The translations under genes and the position numbers were made by a program. This document shows, one piece after another, positions 1-5,373 of a DNA stretch of 5,801 nucleotides. The first letter of the stretch is position 1. Every line of letters starts with the position of its first letter. The stretch is from CAG-557 sp045540315 (lineage in GTDB: Bacteria > Bacillota > Clostridia > Oscillospirales > Acutalibacteraceae). The notes below the pieces were generated by a model. It did no database searches. It saw only the letters and a program-made list of their open reading frames with translations, and had not been told where the DNA came from. The stretch lies in NCBI GenBank assembly GCA_045540315.1, contig JAZQHA010000101.1, forward strand, positions 1-5,801. The letters are read 5' to 3'.

Positions 1-41
1 TATTTTTGCACATAAAGAAAAAGATGAATTTGCCCAAAAAA

Positions 42-75
42 GTGAGCGGGTCACGCACAGGCGCAACTCGCTCAC
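42..75 (-). terminator. Intrinsic terminator of the surface-protein operon
   Basis: The arms GTGAGCG (42-48) and CGCTCAC (69-75) are perfect complements. The 20-base interior can fold partly (GT..CGC against GCG..AC), giving a longer broken stem. Read on the minus strand, the hairpin is followed directly by six T (complement of A36-41). It starts 19 bases after the stop codon of the surface-protein gene, so it most likely ends that leftward transcript. No gene is visible between base 1 and this hairpin. Confidence 0.75.
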
Positions 76-94
76 GATTTTATTGGCTTATCGC

Positions 95-1819
95 TTAGAA
101 AGCACGACGCTTGGTGAGGCAGACGGTTAGACCGGCGGCGCTAATGACCATTAGAGCAACAAACAGCATCAGGTGGCTATTGTCGCCTGTCTTGGGGTTG
201 CTGGGGTCGGCTTCCGGTGTGGTGGCCTTATTCTCCAAAACAACATAGCTGGAGAAGTGGGTAGTCTCAAAGCTCAAAACGCCATCGGCATAGGTGGTGG
301 GCATAGCGGTGATGGTGCCATCGTCAGCAACATAGGCTACATAGTAATCTGTGCCGGTCTTGCCCTCGGGCAACTCAAAAGGTAGGGAGACCGTGACCTT
401 GCCGCCGCCAAACTCGGTGATTTTGGTCTCACCGGCAAAGGCTTCCAGATTCAGAATGGTGTGGACTTCCTTTTCTTCCAAAGCAGCTTTCTGCTCGGTA
501 GTCAGGGTGGTATCCTCTACCTCTTTGACAACGATGGTAACATCGGTCTCACCGGCCTGTGTGCCGATAGAGCCGATAGCGGTCTTGTCAAAGCTGACGG
601 TGGCATCGGGCAGCTTGATTTCCACGGCGGTCTCGGCATTGGTAATCTTGTCCACAGTCTCGGAGCCGATGACTACGCTGCTGACTTTTTCCTCGGTGTC
701 GGTCACATCAATGACCACATCCTCGCCTTCTGTGATTTCCACAAAGCTGTCGGGGACAGTAGCGGTGCCGTTCTCGACGGTGACTTCTTCCTTCACATCT
801 TCCTTGGGTTCAAAGACAACAAGCTTTTCGACAATATCCTTGGCAGGCACACACCAGCCCTCATAGAAACTGTCATAGTCGTCTCCGTATATATCCTTGA
901 TACTTTCTGAGTCCACGCGAGTGATGGCTTTCCACTGCTCTTCTGTTCCTGCAAAGTGAATAGCTTTCAGCGTCTGCGTTGCGTGTCTGTTATCAAGACC
1001 AGATATGAGGAGCGTTAAATAGTCCATCTCCGTCAGTGTAGAGGGCAGATATAGGTCAGTCAAAGCAATAAAGCTATTGCCGGGAGAGCCAAAAGGCCAA
1101 CCGGTCAATGAGGTAATACCCTCGGGAATGACCAGAGAGGTCATTGCGGTAGAAAACAGGAATCCATACTCAGGGATAGCCTTCAACGTGGTAGGCAGCT
1201 GGATGGTTTCATGAATAGTGTAGTAACTGTTATCTGTGGCAAAGGCAAAATTGGAAAGGCTTTCCACACCCTCCTCAACAATAACGTGCCGTACGGGCAG
1301 TTTCCACCAGCCCGGCTCGTAGTTGCGCTCTCCGTTCCAGTAATCGTCGATGGTTTCTGCAGTTGTATACATATCACCGGTACCGGAAATGGTCAGGGTG
1401 TCGGTGGTAGTGTCAAAGCTCCATGTCATATTATCGCCGCACTTGCCGGAAGTGGCAGGCAGTTCAAGAACGGTAATGTTCATGGAAACATTAAAGGTAT
1501 ATTCCGTATCTCCTGCGTCCTCGATTGCGGTGGTCTTTTCAAAGGTAACAGTGTATGTACCGGCTTCCGTGGGCCAGTTCTCTACAATGGGGTCGCCATA
1601 GGAAATGTCAAACCATTCAGAATAACCACTGTCAGTATATCTAACTTGGCACTGATAGCGAGTAGGCATAGCTCCATAGCCACCTACATAGTAGGTCATA
1701 TCGTAGGCATCTGCATAAAGCTGTGGTTCTGTTGATTCTGTCTCACCGGTAGCCATAGCAGGCACTGCAAGTGCCATAATCATTACCACAGCCAGCAAGA
1801 TGCTCATTAGTCTTTTCAT
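95..1819 (-). CDS. Secreted LRR (BspA-like) surface protein with NPKTG wall-sorting signal
   Basis: 574 aa. Residues 1-23 form a signal peptide: MKR, a hydrophobic stretch, then likely cleavage after AMA at 23. Residues ~32-118 resemble a bacterial Ig-like beta domain. Residues 126-149 (CGDN.TW.....TLTISGTGDM) are the lead-in typical of clostridial BspA/LRR_5 proteins. Residues ~177-272 carry irregular leucine-rich repeats (LPTTLKAIPEYGF, VIPEGITSL, LYLPSTLTEM), followed by the family-typical FAGTEEQWKAIT (289-300). Residues 330-530 are an acidic, Thr/Val/Glu-rich beta stalk. The C-terminus has NPKTG (541-545), a hydrophobic segment (~550-568) and a KRRAF tail, which is a sortase substrate signal. 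The family is associated with adhesion and host or matrix contact; the ligand here is unknown. The ribosome site AAGGAGG precedes the ATG. The gene lies 17 bases after the upstream membrane-protein gene, so it is co-transcribed. No sortase gene is present in the window. Confidence 0.9.
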   Translation of the reverse strand: MKRLMSILLAVVMIMALAVPAMATGETESTEPQLYADAYDMTYYVGGYGAMPTRYQCQVRYTDSGYSEWFDISYGDPIVENWPTEAGTYTVTFEKTTAIEDAGDTEYTFNVSMNITVLELPATSGKCGDNMTWSFDTTTDTLTISGTGDMYTTAETIDDYWNGERNYEPGWWKLPVRHVIVEEGVESLSNFAFATDNSYYTIHETIQLPTTLKAIPEYGFLFSTAMTSLVIPEGITSLTGWPFGSPGNSFIALTDLYLPSTLTEMDYLTLLISGLDNRHATQTLKAIHFAGTEEQWKAITRVDSESIKDIYGDDYDSFYEGWCVPAKDIVEKLVVFEPKEDVKEEVTVENGTATVPDSFVEITEGEDVVIDVTDTEEKVSSVVIGSETVDKITNAETAVEIKLPDATVSFDKTAIGSIGTQAGETDVTIVVKEVEDTTLTTEQKAALEEKEVHTILNLEAFAGETKITEFGGGKVTVSLPFELPEGKTGTDYYVAYVADDGTITAMPTTYADGVLSFETTHFSSYVVLENKATTPEADPSNPKTGDNSHLMLFVALMVISAAGLTVCLTKRRAF

Positions 1820-1836
1820 AGCGATTTTCCTCCTTG

Positions 1837-2463
1837 TTATTTGATAGGCGGACGGTAGAACTCGCCATTATTGTCTCGATACACCCAGTCACCTCTTGCT
1901 CCGTAGTCGGGCAAATCGTCATAGTATCTGGTAACGGGAATCTTTTTGCCGTCCACAAAAGCAGTGTACTGGTCATCATTAGGACGAGAAGCCCACAGAC
2001 CAAAACGCCAAACCTTGAAAAAGATACCAATAATATAGACACAACCAGCAATGGTAACGCCCCATGCAAAAAAGAAAAGGAAAGACTTTCCGAAGAAGCT
2101 CCAGAATGTGGACATCACCTCTCCCTCGGGGGAACGCTTGCGGATGGTACTAATACCAGGCAAATAACATAGATAGGTAAGACCCGCGCAAACAAGTGTA
2201 GCAACCAGAAAGCCCATCTTGTCGCCAAAGGTTCCCTCAACGATTAAGACACCGTAGATAAAAAAGACCAGCGTCATAATCAAGCAAGCAAAGCCCATCC
2301 ATCCGGCAATCGCCAGTGAAATGGTATTATATCTGGGTTTTACATCCACATCCTTGTGAATGATAAGTTGCGGAGCTGCTTGGGGTACAGAGCCCGTTTG
2401 AGCGCCACAGTTCGGGCAGAAATTACCGGCCACTTCTGCACCACAGTTCTGACAGTAAGGCAT
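1837..2463 (-). CDS. Zinc-ribbon membrane protein, three predicted TM segments
   Basis: 208 aa from the chosen start. The N-terminus has two CxxC knuckles (CQNC at 4-7, CPNC at 16-19) making a zinc ribbon of the kind found at the front of many Firmicutes membrane proteins. A Pro/Gln linker follows, then hydrophobic segments at about 48-75, 83-104 and 127-149, and a hydrophilic, Tyr/Asp-rich tail (~150-208) with DWVYRDNNGEFYRP. An in-frame extension to 2556 (31 more residues) is possible on paper. I reject it because the zinc ribbon begins right at MPYCQNCG, a GAGAGGG ribosome site lies about 10 bases upstream of 2463, and the extension would start upstream of the predicted transcription start. 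It is first gene of a leftward operon with the wall-anchored LRR protein. It may help export or sense the surface protein, but no function is recognisable from sequence. Confidence 0.85.
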   Translation of the reverse strand: MPYCQNCGAEVAGNFCPNCGAQTGSVPQAAPQLIIHKDVDVKPRYNTISLAIAGWMGFACLIMTLVFFIYGVLIVEGTFGDKMGFLVATLVCAGLTYLCYLPGISTIRKRSPEGEVMSTFWSFFGKSFLFFFAWGVTIAGCVYIIGIFFKVWRFGLWASRPNDDQYTAFVDGKKIPVTRYYDDLPDYGARGDWVYRDNNGEFYRPPIK

Positions 2464-2498
2464 AAACAAACATCCCTCTCTATTATTTTCTATTTGAC

Positions 2499-2515
2499 GA
2501 CATTTAGTGAATGTC
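2499..2515. promoter_or_regulatory. Operator-like dyad O1 (downstream of leftward transcription start)
   Basis: A 17-base dyad with perfect 6-base arms, GACATT and AATGTC, around TAGTG. It matches the dyad at 2552-2568 in 15 of 17 positions. It covers roughly +7 to +23 of the predicted leftward transcript, a position where a bound repressor would block elongation. Probable binding site of the neighbouring Xre protein; the pairing is inferred. Confidence 0.65.
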
Positions 2516-2527
2516 ATTCTCTGCACC

Positions 2528-2556
2528 ATTTTAGCATACAATATCCAAAATGACAA
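2528..2556 (-). promoter_or_regulatory. Sigma-A promoter of the membrane-protein/LRR operon
   Basis: On the minus strand, -35 TTGTCA (2556-2551; 5/6 to consensus) is separated by 17 bases from -10 TAAAAT (2533-2528; 5/6), which is preceded by TGC, an extended -10. The start of transcription is expected near 2521, giving a leader of about 58 bases. The -35 box is inside dyad O2. An alternative -35, TTGACA at 2571-2566, has a worse -10 partner. Confidence 0.7.
2537..2542 (+). promoter_or_regulatory. Possible -10 box for the divergent Xre gene
   Basis: TACAAT matches the -10 consensus in 5 of 6 positions and would start transcription near 2550, at the edge of dyad O2. No good -35 lies 16-18 bases upstream, so this would be a weak promoter or one needing an activator. 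It is only 3 bases from the opposing -10 box of the leftward promoter. Confidence 0.35.
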
Positions 2557-2569
2557 GTAGTGAATGTCA
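2551..2569. promoter_or_regulatory. Operator-like dyad O2 (overlapping the leftward -35)
   Basis: Arms TGACA and TGTCA enclose AGTAGTGAA. The last 12 bases (TAGTGAATGTCA, 2558-2569) repeat exactly at 2505-2516 in O1. The two dyad centres (2507 and 2560) are 53 bp apart, about five helical turns, so both face the same side of the DNA. It overlaps the leftward -35 box and lies at the predicted start of the rightward Xre transcript, so it could serve both repression and autoregulation. Confidence 0.65.
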
Positions 2570-2605
2570 AAAAATCAAGTTTTCATGCTGAAAGGCGGCG
2601 GGGCG

Positions 2606-2878
2606 ATGTTTATTAACAAAACCAAGAGCGGTGATAACAATACCTGCGGTAAGAACATTGCCGCCCTCCGTAAGGCTGCCGGCCTTTCCCAAAATCAGCT
2701 TGCCGGACAACTTCAGCTCCACGGGCTGGATGTGGACAAAAATGCTATTCAGCGCATAGAGGCAGGAAAACGCTTTGTGACCGACATAGAGCTTGTATAC
2801 CTGGCCGATGTGCTAAAGGTCAGCTATGACACCTTGCTTAATCGAGAGGAAATCAGCACAGACCCCATAAATAAATAA
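2606..2878 (+). CDS. Xre/Cro-family HTH transcriptional regulator
   Basis: 90 aa. The core GKNIAALRKAAGLSQNQLA (15-33) followed by DKNAIQRIEAGKRFVTDIELVYLADVLKVSYDTLL (44-78) is a classical five-helix Cro/C1-type fold. Helix 2 is about 28-38 and the recognition helix about 44-53. The linker between them (LQLHGLDVD) is longer than in lambda-type Cro, a variant common in clostridial genomes. I chose ATG 2606 because AAAGGCGG lies 7 bases upstream. An ATG at 2564 in frame would lie inside dyad O2 and adds 14 residues unlike the family. There is no ligand-binding or membrane domain, so it is probably a DNA-only repressor. It is divergent from the surface operon and shares its control region, so its likely targets are the O1/O2 dyads, which would control that operon and itself. 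Confidence 0.85.
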   Translation: MFINKTKSGDNNTCGKNIAALRKAAGLSQNQLAGQLQLHGLDVDKNAIQRIEAGKRFVTDIELVYLADVLKVSYDTLLNREEISTDPINK

Positions 2879-2882
2879 ATAA
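2868..2882 (+). repeat. Tandem TAA stop run
   Basis: An AAAT tetranucleotide repeat puts TAA at 2868, 2872, 2876 and 2880. The four-base step places stops in all three plus-strand frames; the in-frame one (2876) ends the Xre gene. This may insulate translation, or it may be simple slippage-prone sequence that also serves as the A-rich flank of the following terminator. Confidence 0.5.
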
Positions 2883-2887
2883 AAGGC

Positions 2888-2917
2888 AGCGCCGTGTGAT
2901 GAATTTCACACGGCGCT
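2888..2917 (+). terminator. Intrinsic terminator after the Xre regulator gene
   Basis: A perfect 12-base stem AGCGCCGTGTGA (2888-2899) / TCACACGGCGCT (2906-2917) with a 6-base loop TGAATT. It begins 10 bases after the stop codon. The downstream tract is short (TTCCTAT after the stem T), but the stem is long and GC-rich and the upstream flank is A-rich, so it could act in both directions. Confidence 0.8.
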
Positions 2918-3024
2918 TTCCTATGCGTGATTCGTGTATAGCTTGAGTACAAGTGTGAATCATTCTGTCTTTATCTGTTCACTTGAATAGATTATCTGCC
3001 GCTCGGTTGCCGAATTGTTCTTGG

Positions 3025-3052
3025 GTACTATAAGCCATTATTAATATAGTAC
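3025..3052. promoter_or_regulatory. 28-base dyad upstream of recombinase module
   Basis: GTACTATA (3025-3032) and TATAGTAC (3045-3052) are perfect complements separated by 12 bases. The right arm contains a -10-like TATAGT (3045-3050), and TTGGGT 18 bases upstream is a weak -35, so the dyad could be an operator over the recombinase promoter. Serine recombinases also use short imperfectly symmetric att sites near their gene, so a recombination site is an alternative. It lacks a U-tract and is AT-rich, so a terminator is unlikely. Confidence 0.4.
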
Positions 3053-3066
3053 AGGCAGAGGAATAC

Positions 3067-3072
3067 AGGAGA
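3067..3072 (+). promoter_or_regulatory. Ribosome binding site deciding the GTG start at 3081
   Basis: AGGAGA lies 8 bases before GTG 3081, ideal spacing for a Gram-positive start. It supports translation of the small gene despite its non-ATG start and overlap with a longer reading frame. Confidence 0.75.
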
Positions 3073-3080
3073 CGGACAGA

Positions 3081-3254
3081 GTGAAGAACCAAAACAGCCG
3101 CGAAACCGTGTTCGCTGCACTGAAGCTTATCGAGCAGCTTTACATCGATGGGCATATTTCCCGCAAGGAACTGCTGGGCATTGTTTACCAGAACACTACG
3201 ATGCCTGAATATGAAGAGTTCATTGCCAAGCTTGCCGACAAAGAAGCTGCCTAA
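3081..3254 (+). CDS. Small conserved-type protein preceding serine recombinase (SHOCT-like)
   Basis: 57 aa, GTG start with a strong ribosome site (AGGAGA, 8 bases upstream). The sequence is mostly helical: RETVFAALKLIEQLYIDGHISRKELLGIVYQN (7-38), then MPEYEEFIAKLADKEAA. The middle (L..LY.DG.IS..E......) resembles the short C-terminal SHOCT motif and the small proteins often found directly before recombinases in clostridial elements. This comparison is from memory, not a search. It ends 40 bases before the recombinase start and is probably co-transcribed, perhaps as a small helper or regulator. Role unknown. No signal peptide, membrane segment or cysteines are seen. Confidence 0.7.
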   Translation: MKNQNSRETVFAALKLIEQLYIDGHISRKELLGIVYQNTTMPEYEEFIAKLADKEAA

Positions 3255-3294
3255 CCACCATTACACAACATACATACCGAAAGGAAACACTACT

Positions 3295-5028
3295 ATGGAA
3301 ACTACTGAGAAAATCCGCGTGGTCTTTTATGCCCGCGTATCCACCGAGCATGAGGCTCAAATCAACGCCTTTGACAATCAGATTGAATGGTACAAGGCAG
3401 AACTGCTGCGGCACCCCGAATGGGAATTGGTTAACATCTACTCCGATAAGGGAGTAACTGGAACCAGCGTCCAGAAGCGCGAGGGTTTCATGCAAATGTA
3501 TGCCGACGCACACCTTGGACAGTTCGATAAGATTGTAACCCGTGAACTGTCCCGCTTTGCCCGAAATGTAGAGGAGGCATACGAGTACCACAGAAAGTTC
3601 GAGCAGCTTGGGGTAAGTATTCTTTTCTTAAATGACGGCATTGATACAGCTAACCCTGAAAATATGACTGTCTCGTTTGCTGTTATGGCAGCGCTGGCGC
3701 AAGAAGAAAGCCGCAAGGTATCTACACGCGCCAAGGACGGTCAAAAAATCAGCAGAGCCAAAGGCGTATATTACGGGAATGGTAATATTCTGGGATATGA
3801 CCGCTACGAGAGCAAGGCACCCGGCGAACGCTACAAAACAGTTTGGTATGAAATCAACGAGGAGCAGGCCGATACCGTCCGTATGATTTACGACATGTAT
3901 CTTTCCGGGATGGGGCTGTCCCTTATCAAAGACGAACTGGAGCGCCGTGGTCGCAAGACAGCACAAGGTAAGACCAACTGGCACGAGAGTAACATATCCA
4001 AGGTGCTTAAAAACACCTTTTATTATGGAGTCATTACCTACCGTAAGGAATATGTGGATAGCTATCTGCAACAGAAGCGCCGCAAGAACTACGACAAAGA
4101 GAAATTCGAGTATGCGGAAGGGCGGCACACCCCCATTGTCACCAAGGAACAATTTGACCGTGTGCAGAACATCATGGCTACCCGGAGCATCCCGTTCCAA
4201 CAGACCCGCAAAGGCAAAAAGCCGGCCATTGATGAATGGGCAAAGCTGCTCAAGTGCTCCTGTGGCTGCAATGTGACCCGCGCCCACTATTCCGGCGCTG
4301 GCGAAAACAAAAAGGTTGCCTACCAGTGCTATGATGTGGCAAGAAACGGCACACCGGAGAACCGCAAGAAAAAAGGATTGCCCCACGAGGGGTATTGCAA
4401 TTCCCAGTTTGTTCAGCGGTGGAAGCTGGAGTTTATGGCAAATCACCTATTCAAGGACTTTTTGCCCGAAAAGGATGCTGTTGTAGACTTGGCAAGCCAG
4501 ATACTGGCAAACTATCTGGAAAGCGCCGGAGCAGACAACGACACCAAGACAGCCCTTGCTAAAAAGGAAGCGGAGCTTAATGTCTTGGCGCAACGCAAGC
4601 AGCGCAATATGAACTTCCTGCTGGACGGAACATTGGACGCTGTTATGTTCAAGCAGAACGAGGCGCAAATCAGTGCAGACATCGAAGCTGCTCAGGAGGA
4701 AATTGCAGCCCTCCGCAAGGAACTGACCGAGAACAACACGCAGGAAGTTCTGGAAGAGCGCATCCGGCGGCTGAAAGCCCTGCTGGCGGATTATGTGTCC
4801 GTGGACAGTGAGGACAATATCATCCCCGAACTGGTAGTCACGGCTTTTGTGAAGCAGATTATCGTCTTTGATGACCATTTTGAATGGTACCTCAGGACGG
4901 ATACCTCCAATGAGCCGATTGCCTGCAAAGTAAAGGGCAGAGTGAACACGGACAAGGTTTTTACCTTGTCCGATTCCATTTACCCATATTGTATTCCGCA
5001 GGACAGGCTGCTATCAAGGGCTAATTAA
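3295..5028 (+). CDS. Large serine recombinase (site-specific integrase)
   Basis: 577 aa. Residues 7-155 are the resolvase catalytic domain: YARVST with nucleophile Ser16, the conserved LSRFARN (85-91) and EESRKVSTRAKDG (137-149) at the start of the long E helix. Residues ~160-295 are the recombinase DNA-binding domain (GNILGYDR, the WYEINEEQADTVRMIYDMYLSG core, and the family-typical ISKVLKNTFYYG). Residues 318-370 form the zinc-ribbon domain with Cys321, 323, 325, 345 and 368. Residues ~418-500 are a heptad-like Lys/Glu/Leu-rich coiled coil, which in this family controls integration versus excision. Length and order are typical of integrases of clostridial conjugative elements and prophages. 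I chose ATG 3295 because AAAGGA lies 9 bases upstream and the catalytic domain begins there; an in-frame ATG at 3148 would overlap the small upstream gene by over 100 bases. All catalytic motifs are intact, so it is probably active. Confidence 0.93.
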   Translation: METTEKIRVVFYARVSTEHEAQINAFDNQIEWYKAELLRHPEWELVNIYSDKGVTGTSVQKREGFMQMYADAHLGQFDKIVTRELSRFARNVEEAYEYHRKFEQLGVSILFLNDGIDTANPENMTVSFAVMAALAQEESRKVSTRAKDGQKISRAKGVYYGNGNILGYDRYESKAPGERYKTVWYEINEEQADTVRMIYDMYLSGMGLSLIKDELERRGRKTAQGKTNWHESNISKVLKNTFYYGVITYRKEYVDSYLQQKRRKNYDKEKFEYAEGRHTPIVTKEQFDRVQNIMATRSIPFQQTRKGKKPAIDEWAKLLKCSCGCNVTRAHYSGAGENKKVAYQCYDVARNGTPENRKKKGLPHEGYCNSQFVQRWKLEFMANHLFKDFLPEKDAVVDLASQILANYLESAGADNDTKTALAKKEAELNVLAQRKQRNMNFLLDGTLDAVMFKQNEAQISADIEAAQEEIAALRKELTENNTQEVLEERIRRLKALLADYVSVDSEDNIIPELVVTAFVKQIIVFDDHFEWYLRTDTSNEPIACKVKGRVNTDKVFTLSDSIYPYCIPQDRLLSRAN

Positions 5029-5034
5029 ACTAAC

Positions 5035-5064
5035 AAAATCGCCACCCGTTTGGGTGGCGATTTT
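5035..5064. terminator. Bidirectional terminator between recombinase and Xre genes
   Basis: A perfect 13-base stem AAAATCGCCACCC (5035-5047) / GGGTGGCGATTTT (5052-5064) with a GTTT loop. A T-tract follows on the plus strand (5061-5065, then CTT), and A5035-5038 gives a T-run on the minus strand. It lies between the convergent ends of the recombinase (stop 5028) and the Xre gene (stop 5067), so it can serve both. Confidence 0.9.
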
Positions 5065-5066
5065 TC

Positions 5067-5273
5067 TTATCTATTTAATTTAGGGTTTTCTGTGCGACCA
5101 ATGAGGTAGTCAACAGAAACATTAAAATATTCTGCTATTTTAATTAGTTCGTCAATGCCAGGCTCTCGCTCACCGGTTTCGTAGCGGCTAATTGTGTTTT
5201 GCGTTGTATTCAACTCAGTTGCCAGTCTCAGTTGAGACATGCCTTTTTTCTTTCGCAATTCTTTTAGCCGCAT
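5067..5273 (-). CDS. Xre-family HTH repressor (SinR/C1-like)
   Basis: 68 aa. Nearly all of it is a Cro/C1 HTH domain: MRLKELRKKKGMSQLRLATEL (helices 1-2), then TQNTISRYETGEREPGIDELIKIAEYFNVSVDYLIGR (24-60), with recognition helix about 24-32. The YETGEREPGIDEL and VDYLIGR motifs are hallmarks of phage and element repressors. ATG 5273 is chosen because AAGGAG lies 7 bases upstream; the in-frame ATG at 5297 would place that ribosome site inside the gene. It is divergent from a membrane-protein gene, with a 27-base palindrome and a second half-matching site between them, so it likely represses that gene and perhaps itself. The DNA is more AT-rich than the recombinase. It ends against the shared bidirectional terminator. 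Confidence 0.9.
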   Translation of the reverse strand: MRLKELRKKKGMSQLRLATELNTTQNTISRYETGEREPGIDELIKIAEYFNVSVDYLIGRTENPKLNR

Positions 5274-5280
5274 AAGAACA

Positions 5281-5286
5281 CTCCTT
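5281..5286 (-). promoter_or_regulatory. Ribosome binding site deciding the Xre start at 5273
   Basis: AAGGAG on the minus strand, 7 bases before ATG 5273. It lies within the coding stretch of the longer alternative start (5297), which makes the shorter protein much more likely. Confidence 0.8.
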
Positions 5287-5290
5287 CCTC

Positions 5291-5319
5291 TTGACATTAT
5301 TATCCCATAGTGGTATATT
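5291..5319 (+). promoter_or_regulatory. Strong sigma-A promoter of the membrane-protein gene
   Basis: Perfect -35 TTGACA (5291-5296), a 17-base spacer and -10 TATATT (5314-5319; 5/6). Transcription should start near 5326, about 48 bases before ATG 5374. The spacer and -10 carry a degenerate operator, and a perfect palindrome covers the start site, so the promoter is likely strong but repressed. The opposing promoter for the Xre gene is less clear: GATAAT on the minus strand at 5304-5299 is a -10 candidate without a good -35. Confidence 0.75.
5301..5317. promoter_or_regulatory. Second Xre operator (degenerate copy)
   Basis: TATCCCA, three bases, TGGTATA. The left half-site is identical to that of the main palindrome (TATCCCA at 5325-5331), and the right half differs by one base from TGGGATA. 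Its centre (5309) is 24 bp from the main operator's centre (5333). It overlaps the spacer and -10 of the plus-strand promoter. Confidence 0.6.
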
Positions 5320-5346
5320 CAATATATCCCAATTTGGGATATATTG
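5320..5346. promoter_or_regulatory. Main Xre operator: perfect 27-base palindrome
   Basis: The arms CAATATATCCCAA (5320-5332) and TTGGGATATATTG (5334-5346) are perfect complements about a single central T. It covers roughly -6 to +20 of the predicted rightward transcript. There is no U-tract and it is AT-rich, so a protein-binding site is far likelier than a terminator. The adjacent Xre protein is the obvious binder; this is inferred from position and symmetry. Confidence 0.8.
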
Positions 5347-5373
5347 TCTTATAAGGAAAAGGAGAGCTTAATT

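Larger units (their letters stand above)
2918..3080. other. Noncoding leader region before the recombinase module
   Basis: No open reading frame with a ribosome site is visible here. It holds a perfect 8+8 dyad at 3025-3052, a possible weak promoter (TTGGGT 3021-3026, 18 bases, TATAGT 3045-3050) and weaker short repeats (TTATCTG twice near 2970-2997). The region most likely carries the promoter for the small gene and recombinase. Confidence 0.5.

Noticed and set aside
1211..1735. 174-aa plus-strand open frame opposite the LRR surface gene
   Set aside because: It is opposite a gene with signal peptide, LRR and sorting signal, and has no recognisable domain. The same holds for the plus-strand frames at 351-866 and 461-910.
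2464..2556. 31-residue extension of the zinc-ribbon protein
   Set aside because: It would begin upstream of the predicted transcription start and run through operator O1. The zinc ribbon starts at the internal ATG, which has its own ribosome site.
2564..2605. Upstream ATG for the 90-aa Xre protein
   Set aside because: The ATG lies in dyad O2 and adds 14 residues unlike the family; AAAGGCGG fits ATG 2606 better. Not fully excluded.
3148..3294. N-terminal extension of the recombinase by 49 residues from ATG 3148
   Set aside because: It overlaps the small gene ending at 3254, has no ribosome site, and its residues do not resemble any recombinase N-terminus. AAAGGA before ATG 3295 and the start of the catalytic domain decide the start.
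3628..4446. 272-aa minus-strand open frame within the recombinase gene
   Set aside because: It is antisense to a protein with clear domains and intact catalytic motifs, and shows no recognisable domain of its own. It is a codon-bias shadow.
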